Source: Candidatus Schekmanbacteria bacterium RIFCSPLOWO2_02_FULL_38_14 (lineage in GTDB: Bacteria; Schekmanbacteria; GWA2-38-11). Taken from it: a DNA stretch of 64,000 nucleotides. The stretch is from assembly GCA_001790855.1 (NCBI GenBank), contig MGDH01000008.1:14990-78989 (forward strand), given 5' to 3'. Below the pieces are notes generated by a model. It had not been told where the DNA came from. It saw only the letters and a program-made list of their open reading frames with translations, and ran no database searches. Below are positions 42,565-50,967 of this stretch, piece after piece. Both the position numbers and the translations under genes were made by a program. Every line of letters starts with the position of its first letter. Positions within the stretch are counted from its first letter, which is position 1.

Positions 42565-42761
42565 TGAAAATTACATATAACCCTGAAGTTGATATCCTGC
42601 GCATTATTTTTAGTGATGCACCTATTGAAGAAAGTGATGAAGAAAAGCCAGGAGTAATCCTCGATTTTGACAAAGATGGCAACGTTGTCGGCTCGGAAAT
42701 ACTGGATGCATCACACCGCATGGAAAATCCACGCTCTGTCGAATATGCAGTAGCCGGTTAA
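42564..42761 (+). CDS. DUF2283 family protein
   Basis: A 65-residue protein matching DUF2283: 'MKITYNPEVDILRIIFSDAPIEES', then 'PGVILDFDKDGNVVGSEILDAS'. The ATG overlaps the hepT stop by one base (TAATG), so it is translationally coupled to the toxin-antitoxin pair. DUF2283 members are small, widespread in accessory regions and uncharacterised. The short distance suggests it belongs to the same transcript. Confidence 0.85.
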   Translation: MKITYNPEVDILRIIFSDAPIEESDEEKPGVILDFDKDGNVVGSEILDASHRMENPRSVEYAVAG

Positions 42762-42782
42762 GTTTATTGTATGCTTACGGAA

Positions 42783-42857
42783 ATGAGATCTAAAGACGGC
42801 ACTATTAGAACTGTTGGAAAGGGTCCATCTACACTTTGGGAATTAATAACTAACTAA
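42783..42857 (+). pseudogene. possible gene remnant
   Basis: A 24-codon frame, MRSKDGTIRTVGKGPSTLWE and four more residues. It resembles the winged-helix C-terminal ends ('..G.I.RVGS.K.G.WEI') of AlbA_2-type ATP-binding proteins. It could be the tail of the same gene whose beginning is the fragment at 41776. This is weak. The remaining DNA from 42858 to 43130 has no gene: it is AT-rich with the TAAACGAT repeats listed separately. Confidence 0.2.
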
Positions 42858-42880
42858 AATATATTTTTTGCAAACAAATT

Positions 42881-42954
42881 TAAACGATTTTTAAACGATT
42901 TTAAACGATCTAAACAACTAAATCTATTTAATATCAATGAGTTATTATCGTTTA
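42881..42954. repeat. TAAACGAT short repeats
   Basis: TAAACGAT occurs directly at 42881-42888, 42892-42899 and 42902-42909, each in a TTTAAACGATTT-like context, and inverted at 42947-42954 (ATCGTTTA). They lie in the 369 bp gene-free gap between the DUF2283 and DprA-like genes. Spacing of 10-11 bp puts the copies on one face of the helix. Confidence 0.5.
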
Positions 42955-43130
42955 GATTGATTACGAAGCGAAAACGAATAGAGTAATAAACCGTTAAATA
43001 GGGTAATGAATAAGGTAATATAGAAAATCAAAATCCTCTTAAGTTCTATCAAATAATATCTGAAGCAATGCCAATAAAAAATTTGGATATATTATTAAGA
43101 TTATGTATTTAAAAGTAGAGGCAAAAAGGG

Positions 43131-43748
43131 ATGAGTATTAAACAGATTCATCAGAATAACTCTGATTATCCCTCTATCCTGAAAAAATATCTTGATGAGA
43201 ATTCTCCAAAAGTAATTGCCTGTATTGGAAACCTCGACATCCTTAAAAAGAAAACCCTCGCTGTTTTCTGCTCAGTAAAATGCCCCGGCAATCTGATTTT
43301 ACAAACCTATGATTTGGCACAGCACTTAAGAGATGACGGGGTAACAGTCATTAGTGGCTTTCACTCACCAATAGAAAGAGAATGTCTAAATATTTTGCTG
43401 AGAGGAAAACAGTCAGTTATTATTTGTCCAGCACGCAGTATTGAAGGAATGAGGATAAAGAAAGAATTCAGAAAACCTATTGAAGATGGAAGATTGCTTC
43501 TTCTCTCCCATTTTACTGATAAACAAAACCGAATTTCATCGCAAAGGGCTTTAGAAAGAAACCGTTTTGTTGCAGCAATTACAGACAGCATCTTTGTTTC
43601 ATATGCTGCAAAGGAGAGTAAGACAGAAGGGTTTTGCAGGGAAATCCTTAAATGGCAAAAGCCACTTTATACGTTTGAAAGTGATGTCAACGCAAATCTC
43701 ATTGCTCTTGGTGCAAAACCACTGAACCATTTAAAGCTATCTGAATAA
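43131..43748 (+). CDS. DprA/Smf-like DNA-processing Rossmann protein
   Basis: A 205-residue protein of the DprA/Smf type without the SAM-like N-terminal or winged-helix C-terminal domains of full DprA. The Rossmann core shows 'PKVIACIGNLDILKKKTLAVFCSVKCPG', 'GVTVISGFHSPIERECLNIL', 'IICPARSIEGM' and 'LLLLSHFTDKQNRISSQRALERNRFVAAITDS'. AAAAGGG precedes the ATG. Short DprA-like proteins commonly lie in defence or mobile regions. Nucleotide or ssDNA binding is inferred from the fold. Confidence 0.72.
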   Translation: MSIKQIHQNNSDYPSILKKYLDENSPKVIACIGNLDILKKKTLAVFCSVKCPGNLILQTYDLAQHLRDDGVTVISGFHSPIERECLNILLRGKQSVIICPARSIEGMRIKKEFRKPIEDGRLLLLSHFTDKQNRISSQRALERNRFVAAITDSIFVSYAAKESKTEGFCREILKWQKPLYTFESDVNANLIALGAKPLNHLKLSE

Positions 43749-43855
43749 AGAGAATGAAGGCAATAGTTCAATAATTCAGGTCTCTTTTACAAAAGTATTT
43801 TTTGCTGTTGCATTATATTATTATTTATAATAATCAAATTTAACAAAGATAAATT

Positions 43856-44467
43856 ATGAGAAAAATTATCCTTCATCTTTTTTTAAGTTTGTTGCTTTTT
43901 GCTATTTCTTTTCATGGAAAATCTGAATCAGAATCTGCCACTCTATCGGATATAGAGAAGGAACTTTTTGATAGCGGATTGAATTTTAAAACATTAGGCA
44001 GGTGGGATGATGCTATTAATGAATTTAATAAAGTTCTGAATGCGAACCCTAAATCATCTGAAAGCTATTACCAGATTGGTATTATATATGATTATCAATT
44101 AAGGTATGATGAAGCAATAGGTTTCTTTCAGAAGGCATCAGAAACTGACAGCAAATATGCTTTTTTTGCAGGGCTTGATTATGAAAATCTTGGGAAATGG
44201 GATAATGCAATATCCTCATTTAAAAAAGTTTTATCATCTTACCCGGATTTTATAAAAGCAAGATTTCACCTTGGGCTTTCCTATAAAAAAAATGGAATGA
44301 TTAATGATGCAATTTCAGAGTTTAAGAACATACTAATTTATGAGCCGAACCACGGAGGTTCGGTTTATAATCTTTCGATAATTTATAAAGATTTGGGACT
44401 TCCAATCGAAGCTAAAAAAGAAGCTTTAAGATTTAACCAGATAACTTTTTCCGAATGGGAACCTTGA
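43856..44467 (+). CDS. exported TPR-repeat protein
   Basis: A 203-residue protein. The signal peptide is MRKIILHLFLSLLLFAISFHG. Three or four tetratricopeptide repeats follow over about 40-195: 'GRWDDAINEFNKVLNANPKSSESYYQIGIIYDYQLRYDEAIGFFQKA', 'GKWDNAISSFKKVLSSYP', 'GMINDAISEFKNIL'. It is followed 3 bp later by a VanZ-type gene on the same strand. TPRs mediate protein-protein contacts; the partner is unknown. Confidence 0.8.
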   Translation: MRKIILHLFLSLLLFAISFHGKSESESATLSDIEKELFDSGLNFKTLGRWDDAINEFNKVLNANPKSSESYYQIGIIYDYQLRYDEAIGFFQKASETDSKYAFFAGLDYENLGKWDNAISSFKKVLSSYPDFIKARFHLGLSYKKNGMINDAISEFKNILIYEPNHGGSVYNLSIIYKDLGLPIEAKKEALRFNQITFSEWEP

Positions 44468-44470
44468 ACT

Positions 44471-44911
44471 ATGAGTAAAATAGGTTTAAACAGACATAGC
44501 GCAGAAGTTAAGACAGATAAAAGGAGCGAAAACAGATTCATCCTTTTTCTTAAATTATGGGGACCTGTTTTTATCTGGTGTTCATTGATATTTATTTTAT
44601 CAAACCAACCAGATCTTACACTTAACCTTCCAGATGAACTGATTATGAGAAAATCTGCCCATGCTGTAGAATATGCAGTTTTAACCCTCCTGCTTTTCAG
44701 GGCGTTATATAACTGGCAAAGAAAAGGCCCTGCTTTACAGATGCGTTTAAAAATAAACTGCATTATTCTTTCTATTGTTCTTGTTCTTTTCTTTTCCATA
44801 TCTGATGAATTTCACCAGACTTTTATCCCCGGAAGAAATGGAACTCCTTATGATGTAATAATTGATAGCCTTGGAATGATGGTCGCAGGATTAATTTTAG
44901 CCAAAAAGTAA
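44471..44911 (+). CDS. VanZ-like membrane protein
   Basis: A 146-residue membrane protein with three to four hydrophobic segments. It contains the VanZ signature 'FFSISDEFHQTFIPGRNGTPYDVIIDSLGMMVAGLILAKK' near the C-terminus and 'RKSAHAVEYAVLTLLL' (the conserved His and Glu). VanZ proteins are of uncertain function, some linked to teicoplanin resistance or surface glycan lipids. It lies 3 bp after the TPR gene and is convergent with the FrhB-like gene. Confidence 0.85.
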   Translation: MSKIGLNRHSAEVKTDKRSENRFILFLKLWGPVFIWCSLIFILSNQPDLTLNLPDELIMRKSAHAVEYAVLTLLLFRALYNWQRKGPALQMRLKINCIILSIVLVLFFSISDEFHQTFIPGRNGTPYDVIIDSLGMMVAGLILAKK

Positions 44912-44917
44912 AAAGTT

Positions 44918-46162
44918 TTATTTCATTTCCGGCAAGAAGGTTCCGGATTTTTCTCTTTCCTGCTTGACTACTTCATAGAAGGAATCTCTTTTAACTGCCT
45001 GTATCAGACGCAGACGGTTTATCCCTTTAATGCTGCCTGAAGAGCCTTTTTCCATTGGAGAGCCACCAGGAAGATTAGTTGTTGCAAATCTTCCGGTTTT
45101 CAAGAATTCTCCATATCCAATAGAATCATATTTAAAAACATTAGCCTCAAGAAGTCCTTCAAGAATCTCGCTTTTTTCATCTTTAAGAGGTTGAACTTCT
45201 AAAATTTTGTTGTCTATCATTTCTTTTAATACTCTGTCAGCTTTTTCACTCCGGGATATTACATCATTCCATCCCCATTCCTCTATCATGCATTTCCCAA
45301 AAGTTATATCTGAAAGCTTTGCTGAATAAGATGGATAACACAAAAGGCAACCGAGATTCAGCGAGTCAAAATCACTTCCCTCTCCAAAGTCTTCTATCTT
45401 TTGTCCATTATTAAGAATAGCAACTGATTTACCCTTCCAGTTATAAAATTTTTTCAACCCATCTTCTTTAAGCCCGACTCTTGAAAGCAGCCCGTCAACT
45501 CCGTCTTTTTTGAATGCAAAAAAACAATTCAACCCAATCACAAATTCTATATTTCCTACCAACTCCCTGCATTTTTCTTTTGAGACTTTTCCATATTTTG
45601 CTAAATACTGAGCTTTTCTGATTCCCTGAACATGACAGGGAGTGCCAACTATTGCGACTTTTTTCCCTTTAACAGGGAGTTTTGAAAGTATTGGATTCGC
45701 TGTTGGCTTTGTGTAAGCGCAGGCTAATATTTCTTCTTTTGTTGAGGCTTCCATTGACTTTGGATGCCCGCAGAAATCTAAGTTGTGTTCTTTGCCGGTA
45801 AGGAGCGCTTTATCAATTAATCCTTTTTCAAGAAGATAAATAAGAAATGCTGTTGTGCTACCACCGCAATAGGTCTTTTCCCTCAAGGCGCTGTCAGACA
45901 TTCTTGCAAGAAATATCTGATTATAGTTTCCAAGAAGTTCTTCACCAAAATTAATCTTGTTATCTTTTTTCAGGGAGTCAGCTATAAAGCTGAATGGCAT
46001 GTCAACCCTTGGACAGACCTCTCTGCAGATACCACACAGCGTGCAATTATCTAAAATTCTTGGGAGAAAGCTATTATCAAGTTCAATAGCCTCTTCAGGA
46101 CATGCTGAAACACATAAACCGCAGTTGCAGCAGGCATTCGAATCAACAACATCTTTAATCAT
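44918..46162 (-). CDS. FrhB/FdhB-like iron-sulfur flavoprotein with 2[4Fe-4S] ferredoxin N-terminus
   Basis: A 414-residue protein. Residues about 5-50 carry two four-Cys clusters: 'CCNCGLCVSACPEEAIEL' and 'CTLCGICREVCP'. The rest is the coenzyme F420 hydrogenase/dehydrogenase beta-subunit domain: 'KTYCGGSTTAFLIYLLEKG', 'VAIVGTPCHVQGIRKAQYL', 'FVIGLNCFFAF' and 'GCLLCYPSYSAKLSDITFGKC'. Family members bind FAD and pass electrons between ferredoxin and F420 or another acceptor. The ATG with AAAGGAG 5 bases upstream is used instead of an in-frame TTG. No partner subunits are adjacent, so the acceptor is unknown. Confidence 0.88.
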   Translation of the reverse strand: MIKDVVDSNACCNCGLCVSACPEEAIELDNSFLPRILDNCTLCGICREVCPRVDMPFSFIADSLKKDNKINFGEELLGNYNQIFLARMSDSALREKTYCGGSTTAFLIYLLEKGLIDKALLTGKEHNLDFCGHPKSMEASTKEEILACAYTKPTANPILSKLPVKGKKVAIVGTPCHVQGIRKAQYLAKYGKVSKEKCRELVGNIEFVIGLNCFFAFKKDGVDGLLSRVGLKEDGLKKFYNWKGKSVAILNNGQKIEDFGEGSDFDSLNLGCLLCYPSYSAKLSDITFGKCMIEEWGWNDVISRSEKADRVLKEMIDNKILEVQPLKDEKSEILEGLLEANVFKYDSIGYGEFLKTGRFATTNLPGGSPMEKGSSGSIKGINRLRLIQAVKRDSFYEVVKQEREKSGTFLPEMK

Positions 46163-46357
46163 TATTACTCCTTTCAAAGATGTAGATATTTGGGGAACCT
46201 AAAGCAAAATCAAACAGGCTTTGGATTCTTATTAGAAATCTTTATAACCTTTTTCAATAGTCAAAGCAAAGTTTTTATCTTTAAATAATTCTGAAAGGGA
46301 ACTCTTTAGTCTTATTGACATACGGTTTATTGAGTGTTAAAAAGCCTAATACCTACC

Positions 46358-48853
46358 ATGAATACAGAATCAAAATTTATTGATGTTGCAGTTGATAGTC
46401 CGGTTTTCTCTCAATACCTTTATGCAGTTCCTGAGAGCTTAAGGCAGGAAATTGATATTGGTAAAAGAGTTCTTGTCCCATTTGGAAAGAAAATTATAAC
46501 AGGTTACATAACTGCATACAGCACAAAAACCCAGGCTTTTGAAATTAAAGAAGTCATTGATGTGTTGGATGACAAGCCGTTATTATCAGCACGGATGTTA
46601 GATTTATGCAGATGGATTAGCAGATATTATTTTGCGCCTCTCGGTTTGGTTATTAAGTCAGTTCTCCCTGCAGGGATTAACATAAAGAGCCTGACAGTGG
46701 TAAAAATTTCAGGGGCAAGCGGCAAGGGGCAAGGAGGAATGGAACTGGAGTCAGAAGCTGAAAAGCTTGGCGAAACAGAAGAAAAGATTTATGAATTTGT
46801 TAAAAAAAAGGGCGAGGTTTCACTTTCCGGCATTCAAAGGGGATTAAAAATCAATCAGATATATTCTCCGGTAAAGAAATTGTGCTCTGCCGGATTGGTT
46901 GAAACATTTATGAAGGTTAAAGGGCCAAGCACATATTCGATGAAAATCAAATATGTCCGCATTAATTTAAAAGAGGATTTTGAAGCTCTGATAAAAAAAT
47001 TTAAAATTAAAGGGAGAAAAGGATATGAGGTTTTGAAATTAATTTCCGAGAAAGGGGAAATGCCTTTAAAAGACTTAATGTCAGAAACCTCTTCCGGTAT
47101 TTCAACAATAAAATCCTTAAGGAAAAAGGGGATTCTGGAAATATGTGAAAAAAGAGTTTTGAGAGACCCTTACAAAGAGGTTGTTTTTACTAAAAGCGGA
47201 CATCTGCAGTTAAACGACAGCCAAATCCTTGCATTGGAAGGGATTGTTAATGAGATTGACAGAAAGGAATTTTCAGGCATCCTGCTGCACGGTGTAACAG
47301 GAAGCGGGAAAACTGAAGTTTATATTCAGGCTATAGGCAAAACAATAGAGCAGGGGAAAAAGGCAATTGTTCTTGTCCCTGAAATTTCTCTGACGCCTCA
47401 GATGGTTTCGCGTTTTAAGTCAAGATTTGGAGAAAGGGTTGCTGTGCTTCATAGCGCCCTTATGCCTGGTGAGCGTTTTGATGAATGGCAGAAGATATAT
47501 AATGGAACAGTTGATGTTGCAGTTGGCGCACGTTCAGCCATTTTTGCACCCTTTGAAAATACTGGTCTGATTGTTGTAGATGAAGAGCATGACAGTTCAT
47601 ATAAGCAGGAAGAGGTCCCGTGTTATAATGCGAGGGATGTTGCGCTTGTAAGAGGCAAGCTGCAAAATTGCACTGTAATTTTAGGCTCGGCTACTCCATC
47701 TTTGGAATCCTTCTATAATGCAAGAATTGGGAAGTATAAATACCTGAGGCTTGAAAAGAGAATAGGTGATAAGCCTATGCCTGAAGTGGAGATAGTTGAT
47801 ATAAGAAAGAGTTTCAAAAGTGAGAGAAATAAGGATTTTTCAATATGTTCAGAAAATCTCATTGAATCAATAAAATCGGTTTTGAGAAAAAATGAGCAGG
47901 TACTACTGTTCATAAACCGCAGAGGTTATGCAAATTTCATACAATGCACAGCTTGCGGTGAAAGCCTGAGATGCCCGAACTGCAGTGTAACATTGACATA
48001 TCATAAAAAGGAAAAGAGACTTAAATGCCACTATTGTGATTATTCAATTTTTCTTTCTGAAACGTGCCCTCACTGCAACTCTTCTGCGATAAAAGAGATT
48101 GGTATTGGAACACAAAAATTAGAGGAAGAAATTAAAAAATTGTTTCCTGATGCACGCGTAGCGAGATTTGACAGGGATACAGTCAAGGGTAAATTCTCTC
48201 ATCAGAAAATACTTGAAAGGCTTGAGAACGGGGAGATTGATATTCTGATCGGGACTCAGATGCTCTCAAAAGGACATGACTATCCAAAAGTAACATTAGT
48301 CTGCGCAGTTCTTGCAGATTTAGACCTGAATTTTCCTGATTTCAGGGCAGCTGAAAAAGGGTTTCAGCTTCTTGTCCAGGTTTCAGGAAGGGCAGGAAGG
48401 AGTTTTTTTAGAGGGAAAAGCATTATTCAAACACTGAATCCTGAACATTACTGTATTGAGGCAGCCAAAGAGCATAACTATTTAAAATTTTTTGAAAGAG
48501 AGATTAATTTCAGAAAAAGGCTTAATTATCCGCCTTTTACAAGGATAGCAAATATTATCATTAAGGGTGATACAGATGCTGAAACCAAAACTGCAGCGGC
48601 GGAATTTAAAAGATTATTGCTGAAAGCAAGTGAAGACCAGAATATAGAAAGTTTAGATATTCTTGGCCCTTCACCAGCACTCCTGCACAGACTGAGGGCT
48701 AAATATCGATGGCAGATTATTATTAAATCAGAAAAAATAAGTTTTCTTCATTCAGTTCTTAACAAATGCAGGGATACCCTGCAGTTTACTCCTAAAAAGG
48801 AATTTAAAAGGGTTAGTATTCATATTGATATTGACCCAGCCAATTTAGTTTAG
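46358..48853 (+). CDS. priA: primosomal protein N' (replication restart helicase)
   Basis: PriA restarts stalled replication forks as a 3'-5' helicase. The protein (831 residues from this start) has a DNA-binding N-terminal domain ('FIDVAVDSPVFSQYLYAVPESLRQEIDIGKRVLVPFG'), a winged-helix region, Walker A 'GVTGSGKTE' near residue 312 and Walker B 'VVDEEHDSS' near 408. The zinc motifs are four CxxC pairs between 47944 and 48090 ('CTACGESLRCPNC', 'CHYCDYSIF', 'CPHCNS'). The helicase C-terminal block is 'IGTQMLSKGHDYPKVTLV' then 'QVSGRAGR'. A GTG frame extends eight codons further upstream; neither start has a strong ribosome site. Confidence 0.95.
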   Translation: MNTESKFIDVAVDSPVFSQYLYAVPESLRQEIDIGKRVLVPFGKKIITGYITAYSTKTQAFEIKEVIDVLDDKPLLSARMLDLCRWISRYYFAPLGLVIKSVLPAGINIKSLTVVKISGASGKGQGGMELESEAEKLGETEEKIYEFVKKKGEVSLSGIQRGLKINQIYSPVKKLCSAGLVETFMKVKGPSTYSMKIKYVRINLKEDFEALIKKFKIKGRKGYEVLKLISEKGEMPLKDLMSETSSGISTIKSLRKKGILEICEKRVLRDPYKEVVFTKSGHLQLNDSQILALEGIVNEIDRKEFSGILLHGVTGSGKTEVYIQAIGKTIEQGKKAIVLVPEISLTPQMVSRFKSRFGERVAVLHSALMPGERFDEWQKIYNGTVDVAVGARSAIFAPFENTGLIVVDEEHDSSYKQEEVPCYNARDVALVRGKLQNCTVILGSATPSLESFYNARIGKYKYLRLEKRIGDKPMPEVEIVDIRKSFKSERNKDFSICSENLIESIKSVLRKNEQVLLFINRRGYANFIQCTACGESLRCPNCSVTLTYHKKEKRLKCHYCDYSIFLSETCPHCNSSAIKEIGIGTQKLEEEIKKLFPDARVARFDRDTVKGKFSHQKILERLENGEIDILIGTQMLSKGHDYPKVTLVCAVLADLDLNFPDFRAAEKGFQLLVQVSGRAGRSFFRGKSIIQTLNPEHYCIEAAKEHNYLKFFEREINFRKRLNYPPFTRIANIIIKGDTDAETKTAAAEFKRLLLKASEDQNIESLDILGPSPALLHRLRAKYRWQIIIKSEKISFLHSVLNKCRDTLQFTPKKEFKRVSIHIDIDPANLV

Positions 48854-49030
48854 GTTTTCGTTGTTTGGCTTATAGCTTTACAGCCCGGAATTATCTTTTC
48901 CCTGAAACAAGTTATGCCATTTTTGACAATAGCAAAAAGAAATTTTGTCACTATTGGCTTTTTCTGAAACTTATTCAGGCACAAAGAATCCCTCTGACTC
49001 GCAGTTTTTTTTAAACATAAAAGTTTATTC

Positions 49031-49210
49031 TCAAGGGCATTAGAAGAATATGAAAAAGCATTAAAGAAAAAACCTGATTTTGCAAAAGGTTATTATAATC
49101 TTAGTGTGCTCTACTATGAAATGGGAAAATATGAAAAGGCACGTGAAAAATGGGAAACAGTTTTAAGAATTGATCCAAATAACAGGTTTGTAAAAGAAAG
49201 CCTTAAGTAA
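49031..49210 (+). pseudogene. TPR gene remnant (3' fragment, no start codon)
   Basis: About 60 codons in one frame encode a TPR pattern: 'ALEEYEKALKKKPDFAKGYY', 'NLSVLYYEMGKYEKAREKWE' and 'VLRIDPNNRFVKESLK', then a stop. The frame is open only back to 48998, where there is a stop, and no start codon is present. It resembles the C-terminus of a TPR protein whose 5' end is lost. The rest of the 797 bp gap (48854-49650) has an incomplete palindrome repeat at 49370-49450 and no other gene I can support. Confidence 0.5.
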
Positions 49211-49369
49211 ATAATAAATTCTCCGGATAAAAGTTCAAATATCAAATGAATATCAAAATACAGAATTGTAAATTCTGAACCATTGTATGGAACGAAATCC
49301 CTATCGTTCCCACTTTCTTAACAATTTTTCTTAAACCATTAAATCTCCGTCATCTTAATCGTTTGGCTG

Positions 49370-49450
49370 ATCCTTTGACAAGCTCAGGACAGCGTCCTGA
49401 ACTTGCTGAAGGATGCGGTATGGTGAGCCTGTCGGAGCGTCATGACGAAG
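49370..49450. repeat. dispersed hairpin repeat (GACAAGCTCAGGA type)
   Basis: Imperfect hairpin with arms ATCCTTTGACAAGCTCAGGA (49370-49389) and TCCTGAACTTGCTGAAGGAT (49395-49414), followed by a variant half (GTGAGCCTGTCGGAGCG). A related segment 'TTATCCTGAGCATGCCGAAGG' type half-copy lies inside the repeat at 59114-59247. Such repeats are widespread in uncultivated bacterial genomes. Confidence 0.6.
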
Positions 49451-49650
49451 CACTCTCCCCCTATCATGTCTTCTGTCATTGTTTGGGTGTAAGAAAATAA
49501 ATTGACAAAAAGAGGGAAAAATGGGAAATAAAAAATTCTTTGAAAAATATAAAATATACCTTAGGAAGCAAGGCAACAAATCATTAAAACCCCGATAGCA
49601 ATTTGTTAAGGTTATGGGATGAATTTTTTAGTTAACCTATAGGAGTATAA

Positions 49651-50967
49651 ATGGATCAAGTATCTTCAAGTGAAAAAAAATTCTTAGGAATTGTAGTTCA
49701 AAAAGGTCTTACAAAATTTAATTTCATCGCTCTTTTCCTTGCAACTTTTTTTGTAGGATTTCTCATGATTACTCCAACCGTTTTTATCCCTCGATTCTTA
49801 ATTGAAATTATAGAGATAAAGGAAGAAAACTTAGGAAGAATCAACTCCACTCTTGCCAATATAGACCAGATTCTTGCCATTCTTCTTTTCGGGTATATTG
49901 GTGCCCTCTCAGATAGAAAGGGGAGGAAGATTCTTTTAGTCTTAGGACTTTTGGGTGCTGGAATTTCTTATTTCCTTTTTGCCACTCCAAAATTAATTGG
50001 AAATTTTCTGAATCTTGAACCATTAATTTTTGTTTATCTTTTTAGAATCTTTTTGTCTCTCTCTTTCACCTTTGCCATGCCTCAGACTATGACCATGATT
50101 GCAGACTACACAGAAATTCATACCAGAGGTAAAGGAATTGCTTTAAGCGTCATTTCGATGGGAGCTGGAATTATGGCTGCTTTCAAAGTATCTGGCATGC
50201 TTCAAGAAAAAGTAGGACTGATAAATGTCATCCTCTTTTCAGGGCTGATTTCCATTCTCGCCTCCCTTTTTGCAAAGACCTCTTTAAAGGATTATATGCC
50301 TCATTCGGAGCACAAAAAGGAGAGCAAGGGAAGCTGGGGAAAAGTATTTCAGACAATAAAAAATTCTCCCAAGTTAAAACTCTGTATGGCTGCTAACTTT
50401 ACTCAGTCCGCTGAGAGAATGGTTTTAGGAATCTTCCTTTTTAGTTGGATGGTGAAGGTGGCTTCTGAATTTGGCTTGACAAGGGCTCAGGCAACAACTC
50501 ATGGAGGTAAAGTGTTAGCTCTCTCGATTCTTTTCGCTTTCGTAGGAAATCCTGTATGGGGAGTTGTGATAGATAAATGGGGACGTATGCCTGCAATTAT
50601 CGGAGGGTTATTAGTCGAAGGTTTAGCCTTTGTCTGGGTTGGGATTATCAAAAACCCCTTTGGTCTCGACATGTGGTTTGCTACAATTCTTTCAGGTCTT
50701 GGAGCTGGTGGCATAGCTATAGGAGCAAGAACCCTAACTACAGACCTTGCTCCTAAGAATGTGCTTGGAGCAATTTTTGGGGTGTTCAATTCTATAGGAA
50801 TGATAGGTGCCTTTGTATTTGTATTTGTCGGGGGCTTTATTTTTGATTATTTAAGCTACTCAATGCCTCTTATAGTTGTTGGAGTATTTGACCTCTTAAT
50901 TCTACTTTATAGCATATATGTCTTTTTGAAGAATAGGAACACTAAAAATGGGCATGAAATTTCTTGA
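49651..50967 (+). CDS. major facilitator superfamily transporter (tandem copy 1)
   Basis: A 438-residue polytopic MFS transporter with about 12 membrane helices. The conserved loop 2-3 motif is 'GYIGALSDRKGRKILLVLG'; 'MPQTMTMIADYTEIHTRGKGIALS' lies after helix 4; a second-half loop reads 'VWGVVIDKWGRMPAIIGG'. AGGAGTATAA precedes the ATG. It overlaps the next MFS gene by 20 bp and is clearly homologous to it throughout. The substrate is not predictable from sequence alone. Confidence 0.87.
   Translation: MDQVSSSEKKFLGIVVQKGLTKFNFIALFLATFFVGFLMITPTVFIPRFLIEIIEIKEENLGRINSTLANIDQILAILLFGYIGALSDRKGRKILLVLGLLGAGISYFLFATPKLIGNFLNLEPLIFVYLFRIFLSLSFTFAMPQTMTMIADYTEIHTRGKGIALSVISMGAGIMAAFKVSGMLQEKVGLINVILFSGLISILASLFAKTSLKDYMPHSEHKKESKGSWGKVFQTIKNSPKLKLCMAANFTQSAERMVLGIFLFSWMVKVASEFGLTRAQATTHGGKVLALSILFAFVGNPVWGVVIDKWGRMPAIIGGLLVEGLAFVWVGIIKNPFGLDMWFATILSGLGAGGIAIGARTLTTDLAPKNVLGAIFGVFNSIGMIGAFVFVFVGGFIFDYLSYSMPLIVVGVFDLLILLYSIYVFLKNRNTKNGHEIS

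Noticed and set aside
42881-42954. TAAACGAT array as a plasmid origin
   Set aside because: No replication initiator or partition gene is near, and the copies are few. It is listed only as a repeat.
48900-48970. Possible hairpin at GCCATTTTTGACAATAGC ... CACTATTGGC
   Set aside because: Pairing is broken and not longer than expected by chance in this gap.
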